Origin: Deltaproteobacteria bacterium
GTDB lineage: Bacteria; Desulfobacterota; Dissulfuribacteria; Dissulfuribacterales; UBA3076
Length of the DNA stretch: 61,019 bases
Direction: 5' to 3'
Assembly (NCBI GenBank): GCA_003194495.1
Contig: PQXE01000005.1
Location: 1-61,019, forward strand
Positions 42,965 to 51,589 of the stretch are shown here, piece by piece. A model generated the notes under the pieces. The model was not told where the DNA came from. It worked only from the letters and a program-made list of their open reading frames with translations, and did no database searches. How positions within the stretch are numbered: the first letter of the stretch is position 1; each line of letters begins with the position of its first letter. Position numbers and translations under genes: made by a program.

Positions 42965-44443
42965 TCAGGTTTTACTCCACCGCCACATGGGATAGCGAAT
43001 ATCCTTCCAGTACTTAGGAACAAAGAGTACAGCTATAGTGTAAAGTTCCAGCCGTCCTGCCACCATACATACGATCAAAACGGCCTTTGAAAGATCAGGG
43101 AGTCCGGCGAAATTCCGGCAGGGGCCGACGCCTGCCAGGCCCGGGCCTATATTGTTTAAAGTAGCAATGACCGCCGTAGAGCCGGTGATTATGTCTATTC
43201 CCTGTCCGGTTATTATCATAGTCGCAACAACAAATACTACCATATATAAAGAGAGGTATCCCAGTATGGACTGGATTACTTCTGCAGGGACCTTTTGATT
43301 ATCAAGTTTGATCGTCTCCACTGCCTTTGGGTGAATCAGTTTTGTTATCTGCATTTTTGTAAATTTCCAGAACATAAGTATTCGGACCTGCTTAATGCCG
43401 CCGCAGGTAGAGCCTGCCATCCCTCCCAAGCACATAAGGGCAACCAGGGTAAATTTGCATACAGGTGCCCACTGATCAAAATCCGCTGTGCCAAAGCCGG
43501 TGGTAGTGAGCATGGACCAGACCTGGAATGCACCGTATCTCAGACTGTCTGACCATGAATCATAGGTGCCGAACAGGATATTTACAAACATGAGTAATAT
43601 AGTAGCAAAAATGCCTATACCAAGGTAAAAACGGAGCTCTTTACTTTGAGCAAATACCTTTAAGTTACCTGAAAGCAGACGGTAATGAAGAGAAAAATTT
43701 ATTCCAGCAAGGATAACAAATACGATTATAATGATATCGATCCACGGATTATGAAATGCGCCCAAACTCTCGGTCCTGGTAGAAAATCCACCGGTCGCCA
43801 GAGTGGAAAAGGCATGGCAGATGGCATCAAAAAAGCTCATGCCGGCAAACATGAGCAAACCGGTCTCAACTGCCGTAAAGATCAAGTATACGCTCCATAA
43901 GATCCGGGCCGTATCCTGGATCCGAGGCGCAAGGCGGTCCTTTGTAGGGCCGGGCATTTCTGCCTGGAAGAGCTTCATGCCCCCAATTCCAAGTATGGGC
44001 AGAATTGCCAGGGAGAGGACTATAATCCCCATACCCCCGAGCCACTGGGTAAAGGCCCTCCAGAAAAGCAGGCTGGGCCCCAGGACCTCAACCCTTTCCA
44101 ATATGGTGGAACCAGTGGTGGTAAAGCCGGACATGGATTCGAAATAGGCATTGAGATAGCTCGGGATGGCCCCGGAGAGATAATATGGCAGTGCCCCAAG
44201 GGCGGCGGCAGCAAGCCAACTGAAGCTTACAATGGCAAACCCTTCCCTATGACCCATCTCCGGCTCTGAGACACAAGACCAGGCAAGCCCTCCTCCAAGC
44301 ACAAATCCGATTGCGCTGGAGATAACAAAGAACCGCCAGTTCCCATCGTCGTAATACATGCTGAATGCGATGGGGATCAGAAGGGCAACTGAAAGAAAGA
44401 TAAGGAGCCAACCCAATAGGGCCCCGATAGTACCCAGTCTCAT
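42965..44443 (-). CDS. trkH: TrkH potassium uptake protein, copy 2
   Basis: This 492-residue potassium channel subunit of the Trk/Ktr superfamily has four pore repeats with filter glycines in MSGFTTTGST, LATGGFSTRT, LTTTGFGTAD and NNIGPGLAG. About ten membrane helices are present. It is a tandem duplicate of the gene at 44670-46154, with about four-fifths of residues identical by eye. ATG 44443 (MRLGTIGALLGW) matches the partner's start; upstream codons are trkA scar sequence. A 6-bp CTCTGC repeat and heptamers separate the copies. Confidence 0.92.
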   Translation of the reverse strand: MRLGTIGALLGWLLIFLSVALLIPIAFSMYYDDGNWRFFVISSAIGFVLGGGLAWSCVSEPEMGHREGFAIVSFSWLAAAALGALPYYLSGAIPSYLNAYFESMSGFTTTGSTILERVEVLGPSLLFWRAFTQWLGGMGIIVLSLAILPILGIGGMKLFQAEMPGPTKDRLAPRIQDTARILWSVYLIFTAVETGLLMFAGMSFFDAICHAFSTLATGGFSTRTESLGAFHNPWIDIIIIVFVILAGINFSLHYRLLSGNLKVFAQSKELRFYLGIGIFATILLMFVNILFGTYDSWSDSLRYGAFQVWSMLTTTGFGTADFDQWAPVCKFTLVALMCLGGMAGSTCGGIKQVRILMFWKFTKMQITKLIHPKAVETIKLDNQKVPAEVIQSILGYLSLYMVVFVVATMIITGQGIDIITGSTAVIATLNNIGPGLAGVGPCRNFAGLPDLSKAVLIVCMVAGRLELYTIAVLFVPKYWKDIRYPMWRWSKT

Positions 44444-44669
44444 AAGGCAAGGAACCGTTCTGCCATGGAAAAGTCTATAGATCGAACGTCCAACATCGAA
44501 TGAAAAACAAATATCCAATTTTCCAGGTCATAAGTCTGTTTCTTCATCTTTTCCCATTCAATGTTCAATGTTGGACGTTCGATGTTCGATGTTCATTTTT
44601 TAAAATACCTTAGCGCTTATGGGGTTGTGCCCCTCTGCCTCTGCCTCTGCCTCTGCCCCTTGCTTTTGA
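44444..44669. repeat. trkA scar, heptamer repeats and CTCTGC microsatellite
   Basis: 44444-44483 carries two bits of the trkA 3' end (GATCTATAGACTTTTCCATGG and GGAAC..GCTC-like sequence before TTATGAGAC), joined at a CCATGG. 44478-44500 and 44555-44600 are AACATCG/AACGTCC heptamers in both orientations. 44632-44658 is (CTCTGC)x4. Confidence 0.6.
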
Positions 44670-46154
44670 TCATGCTTTACTCCACCGCCACCTGGGATAG
44701 CGAACATCCTTCCAATACGAAGGCACAAAAAGTATAATTATGGTATAGAGTTCCAGCCGTCCTGCCAGCATACACATGATGAGAACGGCCTTAGATAAAC
44801 CAGGGATGTGAGCATAATTCTCGCAGGGGCCGACGCCTGCCAGCCCCGGGCCTATGTTGTTTAAGGTAGCAATGACCGCCACAGAGCCGGTAACCATGTC
44901 CAGTCCCTGTCCGGTTACAATCAGAGTCGCAACCACAAATACAACCGCATATAAAGAAAGATATCCCAGTATGGACTGGATCACCTCTGCAGGGACCTTA
45001 CGATTGTCAAGTTTGACGAATACCACCGCCCTTGGGTGGATCAGTTTTCGTATCTGCATTCTCGTAAACTTGCAAAACAAGAGTATTCGTGCCTGCTTAA
45101 TACCGCCGGTAGTAGAACCTGCCATTCCTCCCAAAAACATAAGAGTGACCAGTGTGATCTTGCACATAGGTGCCCACTGATCAAAATTCGCTGTGTGGAA
45201 GCCTGTGCCGGTAAGTATGGTCCATACTTGAAAAGCACTATATCTCAGACTATCCGACCATGAATCATATGTTGCAAAGAGAATATTTGCAAGCATGACG
45301 AATATGGTCGCAACAATGCCTATGCCAAGGTAAAAACGGAGTTCTTCGCTTTGGCCGAATGCCTTCCAGTTACCAGTAAGCAGGCGGTAATGGAGGGAGA
45401 AATTTATTCCAGCAAGGATAATAAACACGATTACAATGAGGTCGATCCACGGATTGTGAAATGCCGCTATACTATCGGTCCTGGTGGAAAAGCCGCCGGT
45501 AGCCAGAGTGCAAAAGGCATGGCAGATAGCATCAAAAAAGCTCATGCCGGCAAACATAAGCAATACGGCCTCAACTGCCGTAAAGAGCAAGTACACACTC
45601 CACAAGATACGGGCCGTATCCTGGATCCTGGGCGCAAGACGGTCCTTTGTAGGGCCGGGCATCTCTGCCCGGAAGAGCTGCATGCCTCCGATCCCGAGTA
45701 TAGGCAGAATTGCCAGGGAGAGGACAATAAACCCCATACCCCCCAGCCACTGTGTAAAGGCCCTCCAGAAGAGCAGACTGGGCCCCAGGACCTCAACCCT
45801 TTCCAATATTGTGGCACCGGTAGTGGTAAAACCGGACATGGATTCAAAATAGGCATTGAGATAGCTCGGGATGGCCCCTGAGAGATAATATGGCAATGCC
45901 CCCAGGGCGGCGGCAGCAAGCCAGCTAAAGGCCACAATTGCAAATCCCTCCCTATGACCTATCTCCGGCTCTGAGACACAAGACCAGACAAGCCCTCCTC
46001 CAAGCACAAATCCAATTGCGCTGGAGATGACAAAGAATTGCCAGTTCCCATCGTCGTAATATATACTGAATGCGATGGGGATCAGAAGGGCAACTGAAAG
46101 GAAGAGAAAGAGCCAGCCCAACAGGACCCCGATAGTACCCGTACCCAGTCTCAT
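44670..46154 (-). CDS. trkH: TrkH potassium uptake protein, copy 1
   Basis: This 494-residue Trk membrane subunit is directly coupled to trkA (start ATGA overlap). The filter loops are MSGFTTTGAT, LATGGFSTRT, LTGTGFHTAN and NNIGPGLAG. The third loop differs from that of copy 2 (TGTGFHT against TTTGFGT), which could change gating or selectivity. The C-terminal KDVRYPRWRWSK is shared. TrkA binds NAD(H)/ATP and regulates it. Confidence 0.93.
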   Translation of the reverse strand: MRLGTGTIGVLLGWLFLFLSVALLIPIAFSIYYDDGNWQFFVISSAIGFVLGGGLVWSCVSEPEIGHREGFAIVAFSWLAAAALGALPYYLSGAIPSYLNAYFESMSGFTTTGATILERVEVLGPSLLFWRAFTQWLGGMGFIVLSLAILPILGIGGMQLFRAEMPGPTKDRLAPRIQDTARILWSVYLLFTAVEAVLLMFAGMSFFDAICHAFCTLATGGFSTRTDSIAAFHNPWIDLIVIVFIILAGINFSLHYRLLTGNWKAFGQSEELRFYLGIGIVATIFVMLANILFATYDSWSDSLRYSAFQVWTILTGTGFHTANFDQWAPMCKITLVTLMFLGGMAGSTTGGIKQARILLFCKFTRMQIRKLIHPRAVVFVKLDNRKVPAEVIQSILGYLSLYAVVFVVATLIVTGQGLDMVTGSVAVIATLNNIGPGLAGVGPCENYAHIPGLSKAVLIMCMLAGRLELYTIIILFVPSYWKDVRYPRWRWSKA

Positions 46155-47497
46155 GAGGTGAGGAGCTGTTCCACCATGGGGATCGCCTTCTTCATGCTGA
46201 AGATTATCAGTCGATCTCCTGCCTTCAGCACCGTATCTCCTGAGGGAATGATCACCTTTCCTTGCCTGACCACTGCACCAAGGTTGGTATCCATGGGAAA
46301 GTCTATAGATCTTAAGGGCTTATCTATATACACCCAACGCTCAGAGGCCACAAGCTCCAGCACCTCCGCCTCGCTCCCAAGTAATGAAGCAACAGAGAGA
46401 ATCGCGCCCCGCCTCACAAAACGCAGAATCATATTGGCTGCTACAAGCCTTGGGCTGAGGGCAACATCTATTCCCAGCTTTCCAAGGAGCGGGATGAAAT
46501 CCGGGCGGCTTATGCGGGTTATGCACTTCTTTGCACCGTGATACTTTGCAAGGAGGCTTGAAAGGATATTTGTGGTATCTCCATCTGTGACAGCCACCAC
46601 GAGATCTGCCGTGTCTATTCCCTCTGATAGCAAATCATGGGCGTCCAGGCCATCAAAGTTAAGCACTACGGCACTATCCAAATGCTCGGCAAGATGTTCG
46701 CATCTTATGGGATCGGTCTCCACAAGGGCCACATCCACCTTCTGTTGTTCCAGGGCCTTGGCTACCCGAAAGCCGACCCGACCACCGCCGATGATAAAGA
46801 CCTTTTTAGGAGCCATGCTCCACAGATTGAACAAATCTTCCACTGCCGCCATGTCCCTGCGCCTTACAACCAGGTAAATCCGGTCCTCAGCCTGGATAAG
46901 ATCACTCCCCCTGGGAATGATGGTCTCTCCTTCCCGGACAATGGCAACTATTACAAAATCATAGAGTCCTCTTAAATCCTTCAGATCAGCCAGTGTTACA
47001 CCACAGACAGGATTGCCCTCCTTTACCTGGTACCCCACCAGCACCACCTCGCCGTGAGCAAAATCAACCACCTCGAAGGCCTCTGACACCTCACTGATCC
47101 TGAGTATCTCCTGGGCCATGACCTGGTCAGGGTTAATCAGAAGATCTATGCCCAGCCGATACTCATTCAACGGAGAAGTACCGGAAAAATATTCCTCGTT
47201 CCTGGCCCTGGCCACGCGGCGTAATACGCCATACTCCTTTGCCATGATACAGGCAATCAGGTTGACTTCGTCTATGTCGGCAACAGCAATAAAAAGATCG
47301 GCCTTTGTGATATTTGCCTGTTCCAGGATCCTGGCAGAGGCCCCGTTTCCCTCAATACAAAGTATATTAAGATCCCGCTCCGCACGCTTTAGACGGTCTG
47401 CACTTCTGTCTATAAGAACGACTTCGTGGTCTTCTCCTGAGAGTTGCTGACAAATGTGGCGACCTACTTCACCGGCTCCGATGACGACTACACGCAT
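46151..47497 (-). CDS. trkA: Trk system regulatory protein TrkA
   Basis: This 448-residue peripheral regulator has two RCK units. Nucleotide-binding loops are VVIGAGEVGRHIC (residues about 3-15) and VFIIGGGRVGFRVA (about 234-247), each followed by a TrkA-C subdomain. The acidic end of the second strand (DRSADR, ETDP) fits NAD(H) binding. Its stop overlaps the trkH copy 1 start, and it heads the trkA-trkH-trkH cluster. Confidence 0.94.
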   Translation of the reverse strand: MRVVVIGAGEVGRHICQQLSGEDHEVVLIDRSADRLKRAERDLNILCIEGNGASARILEQANITKADLFIAVADIDEVNLIACIMAKEYGVLRRVARARNEEYFSGTSPLNEYRLGIDLLINPDQVMAQEILRISEVSEAFEVVDFAHGEVVLVGYQVKEGNPVCGVTLADLKDLRGLYDFVIVAIVREGETIIPRGSDLIQAEDRIYLVVRRRDMAAVEDLFNLWSMAPKKVFIIGGGRVGFRVAKALEQQKVDVALVETDPIRCEHLAEHLDSAVVLNFDGLDAHDLLSEGIDTADLVVAVTDGDTTNILSSLLAKYHGAKKCITRISRPDFIPLLGKLGIDVALSPRLVAANMILRFVRRGAILSVASLLGSEAEVLELVASERWVYIDKPLRSIDFPMDTNLGAVVRQGKVIIPSGDTVLKAGDRLIIFSMKKAIPMVEQLLTS

Positions 47498-47590
47498 GTT
47501 ATACCTTCAAGCTCTTTTGGATTCCAATGGATGATAGTATATACTGCCAAAGTAGTTTACACTTTGTTGATCTTGTATTTTGGCAGTAAA

Positions 47591-47730
47591 ATTTGAAACT
47601 TAAAATTGGAAAAAATACAAAGATGTAGATGCGTTACCTAATTTCAAATTTCAATTTCCAGTTTCGACATCGGCATTCAATTCGATAATACACGCTTTTT
47701 CGAAAAAAGTGTAAACTGGTGGATGAAGGA
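47591..47730. repeat. Dispersed repeat R1, copy C (inverted)
   Basis: This is the longest copy. It matches both copy A (AAAGATGTAGATGCGTTACCT, AATTTCAAATTTC) and copy B (CCAGTTTC.ACATCGGCATTC, TCGATAATACAC, AGTGTAAACTGG, ATGAAGGATG). The palindromic ACGCTTTTTCGAAAAAAGTGT is at its centre. Confidence 0.7.
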
Positions 47731-47810
47731 TGCCTTGATTTCGTTCAGTATGAAATGCGAGTAAAAAACAAAAAGGATTGCTGCTCATTAGCCTGCAATC
47801 CGCTCGGTAT

Positions 47811-47886
47811 TGGAGGCGGCGCCCGGACTTGAACCGGGGAATAACGGTTTTGCAGACCGTCGCCTTAGCCACTTGGCTACGCCGCC
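47811..47886 (-). tRNA. tRNA-Cys (GCA)
   Basis: Acceptor GGCGGCG/CGCCGCC, D-arm with AGCCAAGTGGCTAAGGC, anticodon stem ACGGT/ACCGT with loop CTGCAAA (anticodon GCA), T-arm CCCGG-TTCAAGT-CCGGG and an encoded CCA give a complete cloverleaf. The 47887-47997 stretch beyond it is short and non-coding. Confidence 0.95.
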
Positions 47887-47997
47887 CTAAAGCAGGTGAT
47901 GCTTAACATAAGGCAAATGCTTTGACAAGACCATTGAGGATAACAGACCATTTGAGAGATCGAGAAATTGCCCAATGGCAACCTTGAGGATTTCGGA

Positions 47998-48957
47998 ATG
48001 TATTTCCCGATTGCTGATATCGAAGTAAGTCCCTGGATTCCGCCTCTTGTAGCTTTTGTTATTTCTTTTTTTACTTCAATGGGTGGTGTTTCAGGCGCCT
48101 TCCTAATCTTGCCTTTCCAGGTAAGCTTCCTTGGTTTCAACACTCCGGCAGTCAGTGCCACCAACCAGCTTTTCAATATTGTTGCCATTCCCAGTGGGGT
48201 CTATCGATATATAAAAGAAGATCGAATGGTATGGCCTCTCACGTGGGCAGTTATAATAGGGACCCTGCCCGGAGTTCTAATCGGCGCTATTTTACGCATA
48301 CAGTATCTCCCAAATCCAAAGAACTTCAAGATGTTTGTCGGTTTGGTCCTCTTATATATTGGAGGTAGATTAATAAAAGATCTGCTTAAGAAAAAGCAAT
48401 CCAATGGGCATCAGATATCAGCAGAAGAGCAATTCCAAAAAGTAGTTAAAGAATACTATGAATCAAATCAATCTGATATTGCTTCCGGTCAAAGGCAATT
48501 ACCGCGAACTATTGTAAAAAAGTTCAATTTCTCTCGCATCATTTATGAATTCTATGGCCAAACATTTGATATAAACGCCATGGGAATAATACTGTTAAGC
48601 TTTTCCGTTGGTATTATCGGCGGTATTTACGGGATAGGCGGAGGAGCCATTATTGCTCCTTTCTTTGTAAGTTTCTTCTGTCTTCCAGTTTATACCGTAG
48701 CTGGTGCGGCATTGATGGGGACCTTTGTAACTTCAGTTGTGGGCGTGCTATTTTATCAAGCAATAGCTCCCTTTTATCCTGAAATGTCCATCGCGCCGGA
48801 TTGGGCCCTGGGTTTCCTGTTCGGGACGGGGGGATTTGCCGGCATGTATTGCGGAGCAAGGTTACAAAAATTTGTCCCGGCCAGGCTAATTAAATTGATA
48901 TTAGTAGTGTGCATTTTGTTTCCGGCTATTAAGTATATTTTGGCATTTATCAGGTAA
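47998..48957 (+). CDS. TauE/SafE-family anion exporter
   Basis: This membrane protein of about 319 residues belongs to the TauE/SafE (DUF81) family, which moves sulfite, sulfonates or related organosulfur anions. The duplicated motif is visible: FFTSMGGVSGAFLILPF with ATNQLFNI in the first half, and GIIGGIYGIGGGAIIAPF with GTFVTSVVG in the second. About eight helices are present, with a soluble loop at about residues 120-190. ATG 47998 is chosen (TTGAGGA upstream); a TTG at 47968 would add 10 residues. It is isolated. A sulfite role suits a sulfur-metabolising host but is inferred. Confidence 0.87.
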   Translation: MYFPIADIEVSPWIPPLVAFVISFFTSMGGVSGAFLILPFQVSFLGFNTPAVSATNQLFNIVAIPSGVYRYIKEDRMVWPLTWAVIIGTLPGVLIGAILRIQYLPNPKNFKMFVGLVLLYIGGRLIKDLLKKKQSNGHQISAEEQFQKVVKEYYESNQSDIASGQRQLPRTIVKKFNFSRIIYEFYGQTFDINAMGIILLSFSVGIIGGIYGIGGGAIIAPFFVSFFCLPVYTVAGAALMGTFVTSVVGVLFYQAIAPFYPEMSIAPDWALGFLFGTGGFAGMYCGARLQKFVPARLIKLILVVCILFPAIKYILAFIR

Positions 48958-49492
48958 CCTATAACCTAAACGTTCACTGGTTCAGAGGTTCAAAAAATAT
49001 AGATAGTATCTGAACAAAAAGTCCATTTTCTTGTGGTTGGGTTGAGCCTGCAAGGTTATGTTGGGTTTCGTACCTCAACTAAAATCAAGTACTTAAAAAA
49101 ATATAATTTCAGCAGGCGAAACCCAACGAATTATTCGAGTGGGTTTTCGTTCAGGCACTGGATATTATGAAGGGTAACTTGTTCAAAAAACGGCGCGGAT
49201 TTGCGGGCTGAATTTGACTTGTTGTGTACCGGGCAAGGCCCGGCTGCTAATTGGTGATGAATGCACGCAGTTTTGTGTGATTACGCACGATTTGTCCCTA
49301 TTAGCCTTTTACCTTCAGTCTATTCACCTGAATAATTACGTTTGATTTGTGTATCGGTGCAATCAATGATAGCAATGTGTTGGCTGATATGCTATCATTG
49401 CCGACATCAAACATAAGCGTTCACAGGTTCAAAGGCTCATGAGAATGGAACAATAGAGCAATGATAAATCAACAATCCAATAAGGTGAAGAC
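48958..49492. other. Intergenic region with inverted repeats upstream of fitAB
   Basis: TGTTGGGTTTCG (about 49058) and CGAAACCCAAC (about 49118) form a stem with a 45-base loop, as in common GTTGGGTTTCGTACCTCAAC repeat units. CAATGATAGCA/TGCTATCATTG lies at 49364-49400. AAGCGTTCACAGGTTC at 49422 is a copy of a dispersed motif. No gene. Confidence 0.55.
49364..49400. promoter_or_regulatory. Palindrome upstream of the toxin-antitoxin operon
   Basis: CAATGATAGCA and TGCTATCATTG form a perfect 11-bp inverted repeat with a 15-base spacer about 93 bp before the antitoxin start. FitA/VapB-type antitoxins autoregulate through inverted repeats, so this could be the operator, though it is somewhat far upstream. 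Confidence 0.4.
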
Positions 49493-49729
49493 ATGGCAAA
49501 CTTAGTGGTTAGAAATCTTGATAAACGCATTGTCGACGTTCTCAAGCAACGTGCCGTGCGTCATGGGCGAAGTGCTGAAGCCGAACATCGTATCATTCTT
49601 AAGGAAGTGTTGCTGCCTTCAAACAGGAAGAGCTTTGCGGAAGTGCTCTCGTCCATGCCGAATGTTGGCCGGGATGATGACTTCGAGCGCATAGAAGATG
49701 AGCGTGAAGAAAATCATGTACTTGGTTGA
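49493..49729 (+). CDS. FitA-type ribbon-helix-helix antitoxin
   Basis: This 78-residue protein begins MANLVVRNLDKRIVDVLKQ and continues RAVRHGRSAEAEHRIILKEVL, the FitA/VapB ribbon-helix-helix DNA-binding pattern. The acidic tail (DDDFERIEDEREEN) is where such antitoxins wrap the PIN toxin. AAGGTGAAG lies upstream. Its 3' end overlaps the toxin gene, the standard arrangement. It should neutralise the toxin and repress the operon. Confidence 0.9.
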   Translation: MANLVVRNLDKRIVDVLKQRAVRHGRSAEAEHRIILKEVLLPSNRKSFAEVLSSMPNVGRDDDFERIEDEREENHVLG

Positions 49730-50135
49730 CACAAATGTAATAAGCGAGGCCAGAAAACGGTCAAAGGCCAATAAAGGCGTGCAAGATTTCTTCAAGCTTG
49801 TAACAAATGAGCGAGCACCGGTTTTTATCTCAGTTGTCACGGTAGGAGAGCTACGCCGGGGCGTGGAGTTAATACGCCATCGAGGTGATACCCGCCAAGC
49901 GGCTCTGTTAGAAAAATGGTTGGACAAGCTACTTGTCAAATACCAGGACTTTATATTGGATTTTGATAAAAATATTGCTCAGCTTTGGGGACGGCTACGG
50001 GTACCTCAACCGGAAAATGCCCTTGACAAGCAGATTGCCGCTACGGCTTTGATCCATGATTTAACAGTAGTAACCCGAAACCATAAGGACTTTACAAAAA
50101 CGGGTGTACGCACACTAAATCCATTCAGAGAGTAG
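49716..50135 (+). CDS. FitB/VapC-type PIN-domain toxin ribonuclease
   Basis: This 139-residue PIN nuclease (ATG 49716; an ATG at 49698 adds 6) begins MYLVDTNVISEARK with the first catalytic Asp, then has VVTVGELRRGVEL (Glu), DKQIAATALIHDLTVVTRNHKDF (Asp) and NPF near the end. All acidic metal ligands look intact, so it should be active. Its start overlaps the antitoxin gene by 14 bases. VapC/FitB toxins cut tRNA or rRNA; the target here is unknown. Confidence 0.92.
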   Translation: MYLVDTNVISEARKRSKANKGVQDFFKLVTNERAPVFISVVTVGELRRGVELIRHRGDTRQAALLEKWLDKLLVKYQDFILDFDKNIAQLWGRLRVPQPENALDKQIAATALIHDLTVVTRNHKDFTKTGVRTLNPFRE

Positions 50136-50172
50136 TAATCCGTTGGCCATTCTGAAACAACCACAAACCATT

Positions 50173-50529
50173 TTATTCAAATACCTCTTTGAATTCCTTG
50201 ATATTCTCAGCACTTCCAAAGACAAGGAGAGTGGAGAGAGGTTCTATGACATCCTCACCCCTTGGAAGTCTAATGAGTTTTGAAGCCGTTTGAATCCTCA
50301 CAACCATGCACCCGGTTTTTCTTCTAATTCCCAATTTGTTGAGCGATTTCCCAACCAGAGGGGAATTTCCCGGGACTTCATAGCTATGGAAGGTACTCCC
50401 CTTTGGCAGGGTGCTAAATTCCTCAGAGTATTCTACATGGTTCTCCGAAAAAGTTATCATTTTTCCGAGCACTCTTCCGGCCTCTATCGATAGGCAAAAG
50501 ACACGATCTGCACCGGCGTAATCATTCAC
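50173..50529 (-). pseudogene. 5'-truncated TrkA-C/RCK domain gene
   Basis: The frame encodes YAGADRVFCLSIEAGRVLGK, then SYEVPGNSPLVGKSLNKLGI, GCMVVRIQ and a final LLVFGSAENIKEF. This is the end of an RCK_N domain plus a complete TrkA-C regulatory domain of a potassium or cation transporter. Everything upstream is missing. The cut coincides with the repeated insertion-sequence end at 50522-50585, so an insertion removed the 5' part. Confidence 0.75.
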
Positions 50530-50585
50530 TTCCCCCCCCTGACAGCCAACAGCCTTTTTCGGGTTTCAAAGCACAAGCCATTTAG
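50522..50585. repeat. Insertion-sequence end, copy of 35719-35780
   Basis: TCATTCACTTC, CCCCCTGACAGCCAACAGCC and TTTTTCGGGTTTCAAAGCAC are nearly identical to 35719-35780. It lies exactly at the 5' break of the TrkA-C fragment. Confidence 0.75.
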
Positions 50586-50648
50586 AACTCACAAATCAAC
50601 GGATCTGAACACTTGAACCTCTGAATCTCTGAACCTTTGCACCTTGCT

Positions 50649-51029
50649 TTAAAGATTGACCTGCAGACCCTTTGTTTGCAGATATTTTTTAAGCTCCCCG
50701 ATGCTTATGGTGCGATAGTGGAAAACCGAGGCAGCCAATAGAATCTGCGCTCCTCCCTGGATAACTCCCTCGTAAAAATGCTCCAGTGTTCCAGCCCCGC
50801 CCGATGCGACCACAGGCAGGTCTACCGCATCTGAAATAGCCTTTGTATATTCCAAATCATAGCCGGCCAGGGTCCCATCGCCATCCATGCTCGTCGGCAG
50901 GATAACACCGGCGCCCAGTTCCTGACATTGTCTGGCCCATTCCACAGCGTCTTTTCCTACAGGCTTGGTGCCACCTGATACCACCAGTTCAAATCCGGTT
51001 GGCATATCCTTGTTCCTGGCCATGATCAT
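50649..51029 (-). pseudogene. hisF: hisF C-terminal part (split gene)
   Basis: This 126-residue fragment continues the imidazole-glycerol-phosphate synthase cyclase barrel from NKDMPTGFELVVSGGTKPVG through LPTSMDGDGT, VVASGGAGTLEH and the end. It carries strands 6-8 and the phosphate site. Its possible ATG codons (ATGATCATGGCC) are supplied by the terminal repeat of the inserted element, with no clear ribosome-binding site. With the insert removed, the join AVDAKR-NKDMPTG is exact. Confidence 0.85.
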
Positions 51030-51150
51030 CGTTTAGGCCACTTCGGCATCGGTGTTCTGGCAAGTTCACAAGAAATTATTTAAATTCAGTCTATTATCTA
51101 ATGCTATAGATCGTTCGATGATACTACTGGCCGAAACGATGATCATGGCC
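51018..51150. mobile_element. 133-bp inverted-repeat element inserted in hisF
   Basis: The ends are inverted repeats of 23 bases with one mismatch (outer 17 bases GGCCATGATCATCGTTT identical). TTGTTCCT occurs directly left (51010-51017) and, one base displaced, right (51152-51159), consistent with an 8-9 bp target duplication. It is non-coding. It supplies a stop to the 5' half and ATGs to the 3' half of hisF. The family is unknown. Confidence 0.85.
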
Positions 51151-51555
51151 TTTGTTCCTTTTGGCATCAACGGCCACGGTCACCTTATCTGATCCAAAAG
51201 TATCTGCTGCTTGCCTGACCAGATCCGGATTCTTAACAGCAGCGCTGTTCATGGATATTTTATCAGCACCAGCCTCAAAGACAGATTTTATGTCTTCCAA
51301 AGTGGAAATACCGCCACCGACTGTCAATGGAATACTAATAACTGATGAGACACTCTTGACCCAGTCCAGCATGGTCTTTCGGTTTTCTAAAGTTGCAGCA
51401 ATATCCAGCATGGCCAGTTCATCAGCCCCTTGCTTTTCATAAAACGATGCATTTTCTACTGGATCACCTGCATCCTTCAAGTCTACAAAATGTATACCCT
51501 TGACAACCCTTTCATTTTTCATGTCAAGGCACGGCATGATTTGTATTGTGTTCAT
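51124..51555 (-). pseudogene. hisF: hisF N-terminal part (split gene)
   Basis: This is the 5' half of the cyclase subunit of imidazole-glycerol-phosphate synthase (histidine synthesis). From ATG 51555 (GGAGAAATC upstream) it runs MNTIQIMPCLDMKNERVVKG, GGGISTLEDI, to TVAVDAKRNK, and then enters the inserted element and stops after GHDHRFGQ. It contains strands 1-5 and both expected catalytic Asp residues (CLD and AVD). Complementation by the separate C-terminal piece is conceivable because HisF half-barrels can assemble, but an inactive gene is the default. It follows the glgA-like gene closely. Confidence 0.85.
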
Positions 51556-51589
51556 GATTTCTCCTTTCATTTTTCCAAGATATTAATTG

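Larger units (their letters stand above)
47498..47997. other. Intergenic region with repeat R1 copy C and tRNA-Cys
   Basis: ACTGCCAAA and TTTGGCAGT (about 47547 and 47579) form an inverted repeat. 47591-47730 is repeat R1. 47811-47886 is tRNA-Cys. The remainder has no coding frame. Confidence 0.6.

Noticed and set aside
48958..49200. Possible integron attC or attachment site from the GTTGGGTTTCG stems
   Set aside because: No integrase, no GTTRRRY core pair at the right spacing; it matches a common intergenic repeat.
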